A stretch of DNA of 64,000 nt from Wocania_A sp965224845 (lineage in GTDB: Bacteria; Bacteroidota; Bacteroidia; Flavobacteriales; Flavobacteriaceae), in contig CBDDAJ010000032.1 of assembly GCA_965224845.1 (NCBI GenBank), forward strand, positions 62,001 through 126,000, in the 5' to 3' direction. Every line of letters begins with the position of its first letter. Position 1 is the first letter of the stretch. Both the position numbers and the translations under genes were made by a program. Under the pieces are notes generated by a model. That model worked only from the letters and a program-made list of their open reading frames with translations, had not been told where the DNA came from and searched no databases. This document shows, piece after piece, positions 43,193-52,254 of this stretch.

Positions 43193-44569
43193 ATGACATT
43201 TTTTATTGAAACCAATTTATATCAATTTTTTGGCAGGTTCCATGCCTTAATAGTGCATTTGCCTATTGGGTTTATAATTTTAGCTGTAATTTTTGAAGGC
43301 TTAGCCTGGAAAAAAAAGATAGACTTAAAACTGGCGATATCATATGCGCTTTTAATAGGAGCATTATCTGGTGTTATAGCTATTGTTTTAGGGCTTATGC
43401 TGGCAGCAGATGGAGGGTACAATATTGATACTTTAAACCTTCATAAATGGACAGGAATATTTACAACTGCAGTTGCTTTTCTTTTGTTTTTTCTTAGTAA
43501 AAAGAAAGCGACTATACTTTGGGCTAAAAAAGTATATCCAGTAATGCTGGCTTTGGTTGTCGTTTTATTGTCAATTGCTGGGCATTACGGAGGCAATTTA
43601 ACACATGGTTCTAATTATTTGTTTGAGCATGCACCAGCTTCAATTAGAGCTATGGCCGGAATAAAACCAGTTAGAGAAAGAGTAACAGTTTTAGACTCAG
43701 CTTTAGTTTATGAAGATGTTATTCATGTTATTTTCGAAAAGAAATGTAATGTATGCCATAATAATGATAAGGCTAAAGGAGATTTACTATTGGTGGATTC
43801 TGAAAGCATATTAAAAGGCGGAGAGCATGGTAAAGTAGTAGTCGCTGGAAATGCATCTAAAAGTGAATTGTATAGACGTATTACTTTAGATCCAAATCAT
43901 AAAGAGTTTATGCCTACCGAAGGCAGAACACCACTTACAAATGAAGAAACATTATTAATTAAATGGTGGATTGATGAAGGACTGACTTTTGATAAAAAAA
44001 TAGTAGAACTTAATGTTACAGATAGAATTAAAAGTTATTTGCAAGATGTAGGTATCGGTTTAAAAAAAACGTTTATAGAAGGCCTAAATTTACCTGAAGT
44101 AGATGAAAATGTTTTGGATTCAATTAGAGCAGAAGGATTTAAAATTAGAACGATTACTAATAAAAGCACTTTGTTAGAAGTTAATTATTCGGCTTATAAC
44201 AAAGCTCCATTAAACCAACATAAGATGGATGTTTTGCTAAGTGCAAAAGAAAACATTACCTGGGTAGATTTTTCCAGAGTGCCCTTGCAGGAAAACCTGA
44301 TTTCTAAAATAGGGCAATTAGAAAACCTTACTGAACTTAGAGTTAATAACTCTAAAATCACAGATAAGAGTGTAAAACAACTAACGCAGTTAAAACATTT
44401 AGAATATCTTAATATTTACGGAAATCCAATTAGCGATGTTAGTATCGAAAGCCTTCAAAAGCTGTCAAAATTGCAAAAGCTATACCTTTGGAAAACAAAT
44501 ATTTCTGAACAGGGAATATTGAAAATTAAAGATACCCTATCTCAAACAACTATTGTTACCGGGGAGTAA
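43193..44569 (+). CDS. DUF2231-cytochrome c-LRR membrane protein
   Basis: A 458-residue protein with three parts. The N-terminal DUF2231 membrane module has four helices (residues about 14-140; FHALIVHLPIGFIILAVIFE, with His residues suited to haem b). A planctomycete-type cytochrome c domain (about 170-270) has the haem motif CNVCH near residue 186 and an axial Met in KEFMPTEGR. The C-terminal leucine-rich repeats (about 300-455) include LTELRVNNSKI, LEYLNIYGNPI and LQKLYLWKTNI. It probably moves electrons from the soluble or lipoprotein haems of the operon to the membrane quinone pool or an oxidase, with the LRR as a docking surface; that is inference. It is the last gene of the operon. Confidence 0.88.
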   Translation: MTFFIETNLYQFFGRFHALIVHLPIGFIILAVIFEGLAWKKKIDLKLAISYALLIGALSGVIAIVLGLMLAADGGYNIDTLNLHKWTGIFTTAVAFLLFFLSKKKATILWAKKVYPVMLALVVVLLSIAGHYGGNLTHGSNYLFEHAPASIRAMAGIKPVRERVTVLDSALVYEDVIHVIFEKKCNVCHNNDKAKGDLLLVDSESILKGGEHGKVVVAGNASKSELYRRITLDPNHKEFMPTEGRTPLTNEETLLIKWWIDEGLTFDKKIVELNVTDRIKSYLQDVGIGLKKTFIEGLNLPEVDENVLDSIRAEGFKIRTITNKSTLLEVNYSAYNKAPLNQHKMDVLLSAKENITWVDFSRVPLQENLISKIGQLENLTELRVNNSKITDKSVKQLTQLKHLEYLNIYGNPISDVSIESLQKLSKLQKLYLWKTNISEQGILKIKDTLSQTTIVTGE

Positions 44570-44584
44570 TTGATTTGTTTGAAA

Positions 44585-45346
44585 CTACATTTTTAGGTAG
44601 AAATCTTTAGTGAGGTTTATGTAATCTTGAGTATATTGATGTCTTTCTGTTTCAATAATCAATACTTCAGTTTTTATAGCGCTACTTCGACAAAGTTTAG
44701 CTTGAGCGAAGTCGAAAGGCCCGACATAGGTTTTGTGGAATGAAAACTCGATTAAACTTCGCTTAATTTCAGAAGTTGGATGTCCTTTTACGTGTAAGAT
44801 ACTATTAGGAAAAAGGTTTGCTTTTGAAGCTAAATCAATAAATTTTAATTCCTCCTTAAAAGGAATGATAACGGAAAGCACACCGTTTTTAGAAAGTAAT
44901 TTTGAAGCAGATTCTATAAGATATTCAAAAGGCATAGCATCCTGAAACCGAGCTAAATCACGTTGATTATTTTCGGTTTTATAATCTTCTGAGTAGAATG
45001 GTGGATTTGAAACGATTAAATCGTATTTGTCTTCAATCTCATTTACAAATTCTTCAAGTGAGGCATGGTAACAAAACAATCGGTCTCCCCATTGGGATTG
45101 TTCAAAATTATCAACACATTGCTCGTAAGCAGCGTCGTCAATTTCAATAGCATCTATTAATTGCGCTGTACTTCGTTGTGCCAGCATTAATGACAATACT
45201 CCTGTTCCAGCACCAATGTCTAAAACAGAAAATGGATTATTTTTAAGCGTAGCCCAGGCGCCAAGTAATACACTATCTGTACCAATTTTCATGGCGCATT
45301 GGTCTTGGTGTATTGTAAATTGTTTGAATTGAAATGGTTTGCTCAT
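44585..45346 (-). CDS. trmN6: tRNA1(Val) (adenine-37-N6)-methyltransferase
   Basis: A 253-residue class I SAM-dependent methyltransferase of the YfiC/TrmN6 group. The SAM loop VLDIGAGTGVLSLMLAQR and the adenine-N6 catalytic motif SNPPFYSEDYK are clear. It modifies A37 of tRNA-Val. Near the C-terminus a segment reading GPFDFAQAKLCRSSAIKTE is encoded by a short palindromic repeat inserted in frame (44684-44718), replacing part of the usual sequence without breaking the frame. It is 11 bp downstream of rimM on the same strand, so it is probably part of the rpsP-rimM operon. Confidence 0.9.
   Translation of the reverse strand: MSKPFQFKQFTIHQDQCAMKIGTDSVLLGAWATLKNNPFSVLDIGAGTGVLSLMLAQRSTAQLIDAIEIDDAAYEQCVDNFEQSQWGDRLFCYHASLEEFVNEIEDKYDLIVSNPPFYSEDYKTENNQRDLARFQDAMPFEYLIESASKLLSKNGVLSVIIPFKEELKFIDLASKANLFPNSILHVKGHPTSEIKRSLIEFSFHKTYVGPFDFAQAKLCRSSAIKTEVLIIETERHQYTQDYINLTKDFYLKM
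44684..44718. repeat. Palindromic repeat inserted in frame within trmN6
   Basis: ACTTCGAC (44684-44691) and GTCGAAAG (44711-44718) form an inverted repeat around AAAGTTTAGCTTGAGCGAA. The minus-strand form, TTCGACTTCGCTCAAGC, is like an intergenic repeat common in flavobacterial genomes. Here it is coding, for about 12 residues of TrmN6. Confidence 0.6.
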
Positions 45347-45357
45347 TGACAGATAAA

Positions 45358-45885
45358 TTATAAATATAAATCAATCAACCCATCAGGAGTTTCAACCAAA
45401 ATAGCTTTATTTTCCCGATCTACTTTTAAAATAAACTCATCATTCATAGGGATTAAAATTTCAATACCATGTCTGTCAATTTCAAAAAGAGATTGGGCGG
45501 TAGCATCATTAATACGTTTTAATATACCAACGGTTCCAAAGTTTTTATCTTCAATAGTGAACCCAATAACTTCATGAAAATAAAACGTATTACCTTCAAG
45601 TTTTGGAAGTAAACTTAAGGGGAGGTATAAATGACTTTTCATAATGGCATCGGCATCAGCTTCGGTATCTACATCTTCAAATTTAATACGTAATAATTCC
45701 GATTTATGTAATTGAGAATGTTCAACAAAAAACGGAACCAGATTGTTGCGTAGTTCTAAAAAAATAGCATCTAAATGCTCATAAATTTCAGGCTGGTCGG
45801 TGTCTAATTTAGCTAAAACCTCACCTTTAAAACTATATTTTTTTATAATCTTTCCAAGATAAAAACAGTCTTCTTTTTGCATCAA
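45358..45885 (-). CDS. rimM: Ribosome maturation factor RimM
   Basis: A 175-residue 30S maturation factor. The N-terminal RimM domain (residues 7-90; FYLGKIIKKYSFKGEVLAKLD) contacts S19, and the C-terminal PRC barrel (about 100-175) has NTFYFHEVIGFTIED, IPMNDEFILKVDRENK and the terminal TPDGLIDLYL. It lies between rpsP and trmN6 on the same strand, the conserved order in Bacteroidota. A terminator-like hairpin and a REP-like palindrome occupy the 147-bp gap to rpsP, so rimM may be transcribed at a lower level than rpsP by read-through. Confidence 0.95.
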   Translation of the reverse strand: MMQKEDCFYLGKIIKKYSFKGEVLAKLDTDQPEIYEHLDAIFLELRNNLVPFFVEHSQLHKSELLRIKFEDVDTEADADAIMKSHLYLPLSLLPKLEGNTFYFHEVIGFTIEDKNFGTVGILKRINDATAQSLFEIDRHGIEILIPMNDEFILKVDRENKAILVETPDGLIDLYL

Positions 45886-45898
45886 AAATTCAATTTTG

Positions 45899-45921
45899 TT
45901 ATTCCTGCGAAGGCGGGAATC
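45899..45921. repeat. REP-like palindrome upstream of rimM
   Basis: ATTCCTGC-GAAG-GCGGGAAT (45901-45920) is an inverted repeat with one mismatch in the 8-bp stem. It is a second copy, with compensating stem changes, of the element at 10624-10647. It lies between the rpsP terminator and the rimM start. Confidence 0.65.
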
Positions 45922-45984
45922 TTTTTTAGTTAATCTCTTGTTTTACAATTTAATCAAACTTTTTAAAAGTTTGATTAAATAAAA

Positions 45985-46011
45985 AAACTCCGATAGTAGC
46001 TATCGGAGTTT
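45985..46011 (-). terminator. Hairpin terminator or attenuator between rpsP and rimM
   Basis: A perfect 12-bp stem (45985-45996 with 46000-46011), loop TAG, is followed on the minus strand by TTTTT. A second AT-rich palindrome (about 45950-45978) lies just beyond it. Both are downstream of rpsP and upstream of rimM. Confidence 0.85.
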
Positions 46012-46032
46012 AAAAGTATAAAAAAATGTTTT

Positions 46033-46536
46033 TTATTCTTCTTCGTTTGATGCTTCTGCTTCTTCAGCCGGAGCGTCTTCTTCAACAACAGGAGCAGCTG
46101 CAGCTATTCTTGCTTCGTTAACCGCTTTTTCGGCAGCTAATGCATCGGCTTTAGCTTTAGCATCCGCTTTAGATAAACCATCCGTCTTAGCTTGAATTTT
46201 AGCCGCTTTTTCTTCTAACCAGGCAGTAAACTTAGCTTCTGCTTGCTCTTCCGTTAAAGCCCCTTTTCTAACTCCACCAGCAAGGTGATTTTTTAATAAA
46301 GCTCCCTTGTATGATAATAAGTTTTTAGCCGTGTCAGTTGGTTGCGCACCATTCTGAAGCCATTTTACAGCACCATCAACATCTAATTCAATAGTTGCTG
46401 GATTTGTGTTTGGATTGTAAGCACCTAGTTTTTCTAAGTATTTACCATCTCTTTTTGCTCGTGCATCTGCTGCAACGATCCAATAGTAAGGTTTCCCTTT
46501 TTTACCGTGTCTTTGTAATCTAATTTTTACTGGCAT
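46033..46536 (-). CDS. rpsP: 30S ribosomal protein S16, C-terminally extended
   Basis: A 167-residue S16. The first 80 residues are the ribosomal domain (MPVKIRLQRHGKKGKPYYWIV, KYLEKLGAYNPNTNP, GAQPTDTAKNLLSYKGALLK). The remaining ~85 residues are an Ala/Glu/Lys-rich helical extension ending in an acidic tail (APAEEAEASNEEE), typical of Bacteroidota S16 and absent from E. coli S16. It is the first gene of the rpsP-rimM(-trmN6) unit, with a clear -7 box and a small hairpin in its leader. Confidence 0.97.
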   Translation of the reverse strand: MPVKIRLQRHGKKGKPYYWIVAADARAKRDGKYLEKLGAYNPNTNPATIELDVDGAVKWLQNGAQPTDTAKNLLSYKGALLKNHLAGGVRKGALTEEQAEAKFTAWLEEKAAKIQAKTDGLSKADAKAKADALAAEKAVNEARIAAAAPVVEEDAPAEEAEASNEEE

Positions 46537-46551
46537 AATAATTAATTATTT

Positions 46552-46566
46552 GAGGTTCTCGACCTC
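46552..46566 (-). promoter_or_regulatory. Hairpin in the rpsP 5' leader
   Basis: GAGGT-N5-ACCTC (46552-46556 with 46562-46566) forms a 5-bp stem about 16 bp upstream of the rpsP ATG, inside the predicted short leader. It could be a ribosomal-protein autoregulatory site; this is a candidate only. Confidence 0.4.
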
Positions 46567-46583
46567 GGTTATTAATGAGGGCG

Positions 46584-46591
46584 CAAAGATA
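46584..46591 (-). promoter_or_regulatory. -7 box TATCTTTG of rpsP
   Basis: On the minus strand TATCTTTG matches TAnnTTTG exactly, 47 bp upstream of the rpsP start codon. No -33 TTTG is evident in the AT-rich sequence upstream. Confidence 0.55.
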
Positions 46592-46622
46592 CTTTATTAT
46601 TTTTAATTATCAATAGTATTAT

Positions 46623-47684
46623 TTAGAATAATAAGCATACTGGAGAAGGTAATTCTATTGTATGTAAAAAGGCGAGCGTCCCATTATTAATATCAACCTT
46701 AAAAACAGATATGTTGTGGCTTTTTTGATTGGCTACCAATAAAAATTTGCCTGTGGGATCTATTGTGAAGTTTCGAGGCCAATCTCCATGAACACTAATG
46801 TTTTGGATTTTTTCTAACTTTCCTGAAGCAGTATGTCTTTTAAAAACAACAATAGAATTTTCTCCACGGTTAGAGCCGTACAAAAACTTCTCGTCATCAG
46901 ATAAATGAATATCGGCACAGAAACTTTGTTCTTTAAAATCATCAGCAAGCGTTGAAATGTTTTCTATGTATTTAAATCCGTTTTCTGTTTTTTTAGCAGA
47001 AGTAATGGTATTCGCGTACTCGTTTATGATATAAATAAATTGACCGTCTTTAGTTAAAGAGAAATGACGCGGACCTGCATTTTGAGGCATTTTTACAATA
47101 GAAGAGTCGGTTAATTTGTATTGTTTACTGTCAAGATAATAATTGTAGACGCCATTTTTGCCCAAGTCGGAAACATACAAATCATCTTTTAAAAACAATG
47201 CTGAATGCACATGAGAAACGATACTGTCTGTATTGTGCTCTAAAACCTGAAAGGCTTCAGCGAGCGCACCATTTTTTGATATAGTATGTAATGAAGCATT
47301 ACCTCCCGTGTAGTTTGAAGCTATTGCTTTATTGCCGGATTCGTTTATTGCAACATGGCATGGATGCGCTCCATGAGTACTTACTTTATTTATAAAAGTT
47401 AAAGTTTTGTCATCTTCAACTTTAAATGCAGATATAGTACCCGCTTCGTTTTCATTAACGGCATAAATATGTTTTTTATCTGGCGAATATGTTATAAAAG
47501 ACGGATTTTCTGAGGAGGCTGCTAATTGTTTTTTGCTTAACTCACCAGTTTCTGTATTAAATTGAAATTGATACATGCCTTCACTATCTCCATTGGTGTA
47601 TGTGCCAACATATAAAGGAATATTTGGGTCTTTACAGTTAAAAAGACAAATTGAGAAAAGCAAAAAGCACGTTTTAAATTTCAT
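46623..47684 (-). CDS. Lactonase-family seven-bladed propeller lipoprotein
   Basis: A 353-residue lipoprotein (lipobox ICLFNC, Cys17) of the 6-phosphogluconolactonase (YbhE/Lactonase) beta-propeller family. Conserved pieces are VGTYTNGDSEGMYQF at the first blade, HPCHVAINESGNKAIASNYTGG, GPRHFSLTKDGQFIYIINEYANT and DWPRNFTIDPTGKFLLVANQ. Cytoplasmic members hydrolyse 6-phosphogluconolactone; a lipid-anchored periplasmic form more likely acts on another sugar lactone or polymer. It stands alone. Confidence 0.88.
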   Translation of the reverse strand: MKFKTCFLLFSICLFNCKDPNIPLYVGTYTNGDSEGMYQFQFNTETGELSKKQLAASSENPSFITYSPDKKHIYAVNENEAGTISAFKVEDDKTLTFINKVSTHGAHPCHVAINESGNKAIASNYTGGNASLHTISKNGALAEAFQVLEHNTDSIVSHVHSALFLKDDLYVSDLGKNGVYNYYLDSKQYKLTDSSIVKMPQNAGPRHFSLTKDGQFIYIINEYANTITSAKKTENGFKYIENISTLADDFKEQSFCADIHLSDDEKFLYGSNRGENSIVVFKRHTASGKLEKIQNISVHGDWPRNFTIDPTGKFLLVANQKSHNISVFKVDINNGTLAFLHTIELPSPVCLLF

Positions 47685-47853
47685 GAGAAAAATTTTAAGG
47701 CACTAAAATAGAATAATTTTATGGAATACTAATCACAAAACTTGTTTACAACTGTTTATAACTTAGCTTTAAAAAAGTATAAATTCTATGTATTTTTATA
47801 AGCTCATTATTTGCGAATCTGCAAATAACACTGTCAACAAATAAACAATAAGG

Positions 47854-50800
47854 ATGTACTTAATTTTCGATACTGAAACTACCGGATTACCAAAGCGTTG
47901 GGATGCACCAATTACGGATACAGATAATTGGCCACGGTGTATACAAATTGCATGGCAATTACACGATGCTATGGGGAATTGTATCGATCATCAAGATTAT
48001 TTAGTGCAACCGGAAGGGTTTAATATTCCTTATGATGCAGAAAAAATCCATGGCATTTCTACCGAATTAGCACAAGAGCAGGGGGTTGCCTTAGCTGAGG
48101 TTTTAGAGAAATTTAATGAAGCATTAAACAAAACCCAATTTGTAGTTGGGCAAAATGTAAAGTTCGATTTAAACATTATGGGTGCCGAATTTGTTAGGGG
48201 AGAAGTTGCTAACACATTACAAGAGCTACCGGTTTTAGATACCTGTACAGAACATACGGCTAGTTTATGCCAAATTCCAGGCGGACGTTACGGGAAGTTT
48301 AAGTTACCAACGCTAACCGAACTGCATGAGTTTTTATTTAATGTCCCTTTTGCCGAAGCACATAATGCAACTGCTGATGTTGAGGCTACAACCCGTTGTT
48401 TTTTAGAATTAATTCGTTTAGAAGAATATACCAAAGAACAACTTGATGTTGAACCAGATTATTTCCAGAAATTTAAGGAAGCGAATCCGCAAACGATTCA
48501 ACTGATTGGATTAAAGCACATCAATCTTAAAAAAGAAAGTGCTAAGATTAATGAGCGGTTGCAAAAGGCTCAAATAAGTGATATTTCTTCTGAAGAGATT
48601 GAACAAAATGCGTCTGAATTGGCTGATATTGATTTTGCTCACTTGCATAATCATTCGCAGTTTTCAGTCTTACAATCTACCATGAGCGTGTCTGATATTG
48701 TATCGGCTGCAGCACAATACAATATGCCTGCAGTAGCCTTGACCGATCATGCAAATATGATGGGAGCATTTCATTTTGTAAATGCAGTGAATAAGCACAA
48801 TAGCGGGGTTCAGGCAAAAATTAAATCTGCCACAGAAACTGGTGAAACTGTTGCAGATAAGGAAATTAAACCCATTATTGGTTGCGAGTTTTTTGTTTGC
48901 GAAAACCATTTAGATAAAACAAGAAAAGATAACGGTTACCAAATTGTTCTATTAGCTAAAAATAAAAATGGATATCATAATCTGGCAAAACTGTCATCTC
49001 ATGCTTTTGTTGATGGTTTTTATTATATCCCCCGGGTTGATAAAAAACTCATTCAGCAATATAAAGAAGACCTCATAGTCTTAACCGGGAATTTATATGG
49101 AGAAGTGCCAAGTAAGATTTTAAATATTGGAGAAAATCAGGCAGAAGAAGCATTGCTTTGGTGGAAGAATGAGTTTGGAGATGATTTGTATGTAGAATTA
49201 ATGCGACATAATCAAGAAGATGAAAATCGGGTAAATCCAACCTTGATTAAATTGGCCAAAAAGCATAATGTTAAGCTGGTGGCATCTAATAATACGTATT
49301 ATCAAAATCAAGACGATGCGAATGCTCATGATATTTTATTATGTGTAAAAGATGGTGAAAAACAAGCAACACCAATAGGTCGTGGTCGTGGATACCGTTA
49401 CGGGTTACCCAATCAAGAATATTATTTTAAATCGTCTGAAGCTATGAAAAAATTGTTTCAGGATGTTCCTGAAGCTATTTTAAATGTTAAAGAGATTGTC
49501 GATAAAGTAGAAGCTTATCAATTAGCCAGAGACGTATTATTACCCGCTTTTGATATTCCGGACAAGTTTAAACATGCCGAAGATTTAGAAGATGGAGGTA
49601 AACGCGGAGAAAATGCCTATTTAAAACATTTGGTGTATGAAGGGGCTAAAAAACGCTATGGAGAACCGCTAACAGAAGAGGTGATTGAACGTTTAGATTT
49701 TGAGCTAAGCGTTATTGAAAATACCGGGTATCCGGGATATTTCTTAATTGTTGAAGATTTTATCCGAGAGGCTCGGAATATGGATGTATCTGTTGGCCCT
49801 GGTCGTGGTTCGGCTGCCGGATCGGTAGCAGCATATTGCCTTTGGATTACTAATATTGACCCATTAAAATACGATTTGCTTTTTGAGCGTTTTTTAAATC
49901 CAGATCGTATTAGTATGCCAGATATTGATATTGATTTTGATGATGAAGGCAGAAGCCGGGTGATGGATTATGTGATTGAAAAATATGGAAGTAATCAGGT
50001 GGCGCAAATTATTACTTATGGTACTATGGCTGCAAAATCGTCTATTCGGGATACTGCCCGGGTGCTTGATCTCCCTTTGTTTGATGCCGATAGGATTGCC
50101 AAATTAATTCCAACCATGTCTAAACTCGGAAAGATTTTTGGTTTAGACGAAAAAGAATTAAGTAAAAAATTTAGAGCTGAGGATCTAGAAAAAGTGAATC
50201 AGCTTTTAAATATTTCAGAAGGAGACGACTTAGAAGCCGAAACGGTTAACACAGCCAGAGCTCTGGAAGGATCGGTAAGAAATACCGGAATTCATGCTTG
50301 CGGTGTTATTATTACACCAGACGATATTACCAAATTCGTTCCTGTTTCTGTTGCCAAAGATTCTGATTTGTATGTTACACAGTTTGATAACTCTGTGGTG
50401 GAAGATGCTGGTTTATTGAAAATGGATTTCTTAGGATTAAAGACATTAACTTTAATTAAAGATACCGTAAAGATTGTTAAAGCAAAACATGATATTCAGC
50501 TAGACCCGGAGAACTTTCCGCTTGATGATGAAGAAACCTATGCCTTATTCCAACGGGGAGAAACTGTAGGGGTATTCCAATACGAATCTCCCGGGATGCA
50601 GAAACACCTTCGCGATTTAAAACCCACGGTTTTTGAAGATTTAATAGCAATGAATGCATTGTATCGCCCGGGTCCGATGGAGTATATTCCAAGTTTCGTA
50701 CGAAGAAAGCATGGTGATGAAGATATAGAGTACGATTTGCCAGCTATGGAAGAATATTTAAAAGAAACTTATGGTATTACGGTATATCAAGAGCAAGTGA

Positions 50801-52242
50801 TGTTATTATCACAAAAACTGGCAGATTTTACCAAAGGTGAAGCCGATGTACTACGAAAGGCTATGGGAAAAAAGCAGATTGCAGTACTTGATAAAATGAA
50901 ACCCAAGTTTATTGAACAGGCCAGTGCTAATGGTCATGATGCTAAAATTCTTGAAAAAGTCTGGAAAGATTGGGAAGCTTTTGCAAGTTACGCGTTTAAT
51001 AAATCGCACTCTACCTGTTATGCTTGGATTGCTTATCAAACAGCTTATTTAAAAGCACACTACCCTGCCGAATATATGGCAGCGGTTTTGTCAAATAATA
51101 TGAACGATATTAAATCGGTTACCTTCTTTATGGAAGAATGTAAGCGTATGAAGCTAAACGTACTTGGACCCGATGTAAATGAAAGTTATTATAAATTTTC
51201 GGTAAATAAAGACTATGCTGTTCGTTTTGGAATGGGAGCGATAAAAGGTGTTGGTCATGGTGCCGTTATGACCATTGTTGAAAACCGAAAAAAAGATGGC
51301 CATTATAAATCTATTTTCGATTTTGCAAAGCGAATAGATTTACGAGCAGCTAATAAAAAAGCCTTTGAAAATTTAGCTAATGCAGGTGGTTTTGATGGTT
51401 TTGGTGATATACATCGCGCCCAATATTTTCATGATGATGGCGATGGGATAACCTTTTTAGAAAAGGCTATAAAGTTTGCCCAAAAGTATAAAGAAAATAA
51501 GAACTCTGCTCAAATGGATATGTTTGGTGAGCAAAGTAGTGTTCAGTTTTCAGAGCCCGATGTGCCACCATGCGAATCGTGGGGAACTATGGAGAAGCTG
51601 AGTAAAGAGCGGGAGGTTGTTGGCGTTTATATTTCCGGACATCCGTTGGATGATTTTAAAACCGAGATGAAAACCTTTTGCAATGCCACAGTAGGGATGT
51701 TTAATAATTTAGAACCTTATGTAAACCGTGAATTAGTTTTTGGAGGTGTGGTAACCGATGTACAACACCGGGTAAGTAAACAAGGGAAAGGATGGGCACT
51801 GTTTACTATTGAAGATTATACAGATAGTTACGAATTCAGAATTTTTGGAGAAGAATATTTAAAGTTCAGGCATTTTTTACTCAAGAATAGTTTTGTGTTT
51901 GTAAAAACTTTTGTTCGTGATGGCTGGGTTAATAAAGATACAGGCAAGAAAAGTGACCCGCGATTACAGTTTAACAGTTTTCAGTTGTTACACGATGTGA
52001 TGGATAATTATGCTAAAAAGTTATCCATACAGGTAGATATTAAAGATTTAGACGAACAGAAAATAGTGGCTTTAAAAGAATTGCTAAACATGCACCCGGG
52101 GAATCAGGCACTTAATTTTTTAGTGTATGATACTAAAGAGAAAATAAAACTAACTATGCCAAGCAGAAAGCAAAAGGTAAAAGTATCTCAAGAGCTTTTA
52201 GACGCTTTGGAAACACAAGATGTTAGGTTTAAGTTGAATTGA
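47854..52242 (+). CDS. dnaE: DNA polymerase III alpha subunit with fused N-terminal proofreading exonuclease
   Basis: A 1462-residue replicative polymerase. Residues 1-190 form a DnaQ-type 3'-5' exonuclease with all three motifs (FDTETTG; VGQNVKFDLNIM; HNATADVEAT). The PHP domain follows (from about residue 265; FAHLHNHSQFSV). The polymerase core has SVGPGRGSAAGS, the catalytic acidic motif MPDIDIDFDD around residues 688-697, and ALYRPGPMEYIP. After that come a helix-hairpin-helix region (IFDFAKRIDLRAANKKAFENL) and an OB-fold domain (REVVGVYISGHPLDDF onward). E. coli DnaE has about 1160 residues and uses a separate DnaQ; the extra length here is the fused nuclease, as in other flavobacteria. 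Monocistronic. Confidence 0.97.
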   Translation: MYLIFDTETTGLPKRWDAPITDTDNWPRCIQIAWQLHDAMGNCIDHQDYLVQPEGFNIPYDAEKIHGISTELAQEQGVALAEVLEKFNEALNKTQFVVGQNVKFDLNIMGAEFVRGEVANTLQELPVLDTCTEHTASLCQIPGGRYGKFKLPTLTELHEFLFNVPFAEAHNATADVEATTRCFLELIRLEEYTKEQLDVEPDYFQKFKEANPQTIQLIGLKHINLKKESAKINERLQKAQISDISSEEIEQNASELADIDFAHLHNHSQFSVLQSTMSVSDIVSAAAQYNMPAVALTDHANMMGAFHFVNAVNKHNSGVQAKIKSATETGETVADKEIKPIIGCEFFVCENHLDKTRKDNGYQIVLLAKNKNGYHNLAKLSSHAFVDGFYYIPRVDKKLIQQYKEDLIVLTGNLYGEVPSKILNIGENQAEEALLWWKNEFGDDLYVELMRHNQEDENRVNPTLIKLAKKHNVKLVASNNTYYQNQDDANAHDILLCVKDGEKQATPIGRGRGYRYGLPNQEYYFKSSEAMKKLFQDVPEAILNVKEIVDKVEAYQLARDVLLPAFDIPDKFKHAEDLEDGGKRGENAYLKHLVYEGAKKRYGEPLTEEVIERLDFELSVIENTGYPGYFLIVEDFIREARNMDVSVGPGRGSAAGSVAAYCLWITNIDPLKYDLLFERFLNPDRISMPDIDIDFDDEGRSRVMDYVIEKYGSNQVAQIITYGTMAAKSSIRDTARVLDLPLFDADRIAKLIPTMSKLGKIFGLDEKELSKKFRAEDLEKVNQLLNISEGDDLEAETVNTARALEGSVRNTGIHACGVIITPDDITKFVPVSVAKDSDLYVTQFDNSVVEDAGLLKMDFLGLKTLTLIKDTVKIVKAKHDIQLDPENFPLDDEETYALFQRGETVGVFQYESPGMQKHLRDLKPTVFEDLIAMNALYRPGPMEYIPSFVRRKHGDEDIEYDLPAMEEYLKETYGITVYQEQVMLLSQKLADFTKGEADVLRKAMGKKQIAVLDKMKPKFIEQASANGHDAKILEKVWKDWEAFASYAFNKSHSTCYAWIAYQTAYLKAHYPAEYMAAVLSNNMNDIKSVTFFMEECKRMKLNVLGPDVNESYYKFSVNKDYAVRFGMGAIKGVGHGAVMTIVENRKKDGHYKSIFDFAKRIDLRAANKKAFENLANAGGFDGFGDIHRAQYFHDDGDGITFLEKAIKFAQKYKENKNSAQMDMFGEQSSVQFSEPDVPPCESWGTMEKLSKEREVVGVYISGHPLDDFKTEMKTFCNATVGMFNNLEPYVNRELVFGGVVTDVQHRVSKQGKGWALFTIEDYTDSYEFRIFGEEYLKFRHFLLKNSFVFVKTFVRDGWVNKDTGKKSDPRLQFNSFQLLHDVMDNYAKKLSIQVDIKDLDEQKIVALKELLNMHPGNQALNFLVYDTKEKIKLTMPSRKQKVKVSQELLDALETQDVRFKLN

Positions 52243-52254
52243 TGTTTATTAATG

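Noticed and set aside
37988..44569. Recent horizontal transfer of the cytochrome operon
   Set aside because: The family set is typical of Planctomycetes, but base composition and codon use look like the neighbours and there is no integrase or repeat at its edges; old transfer or vertical descent remain possible.
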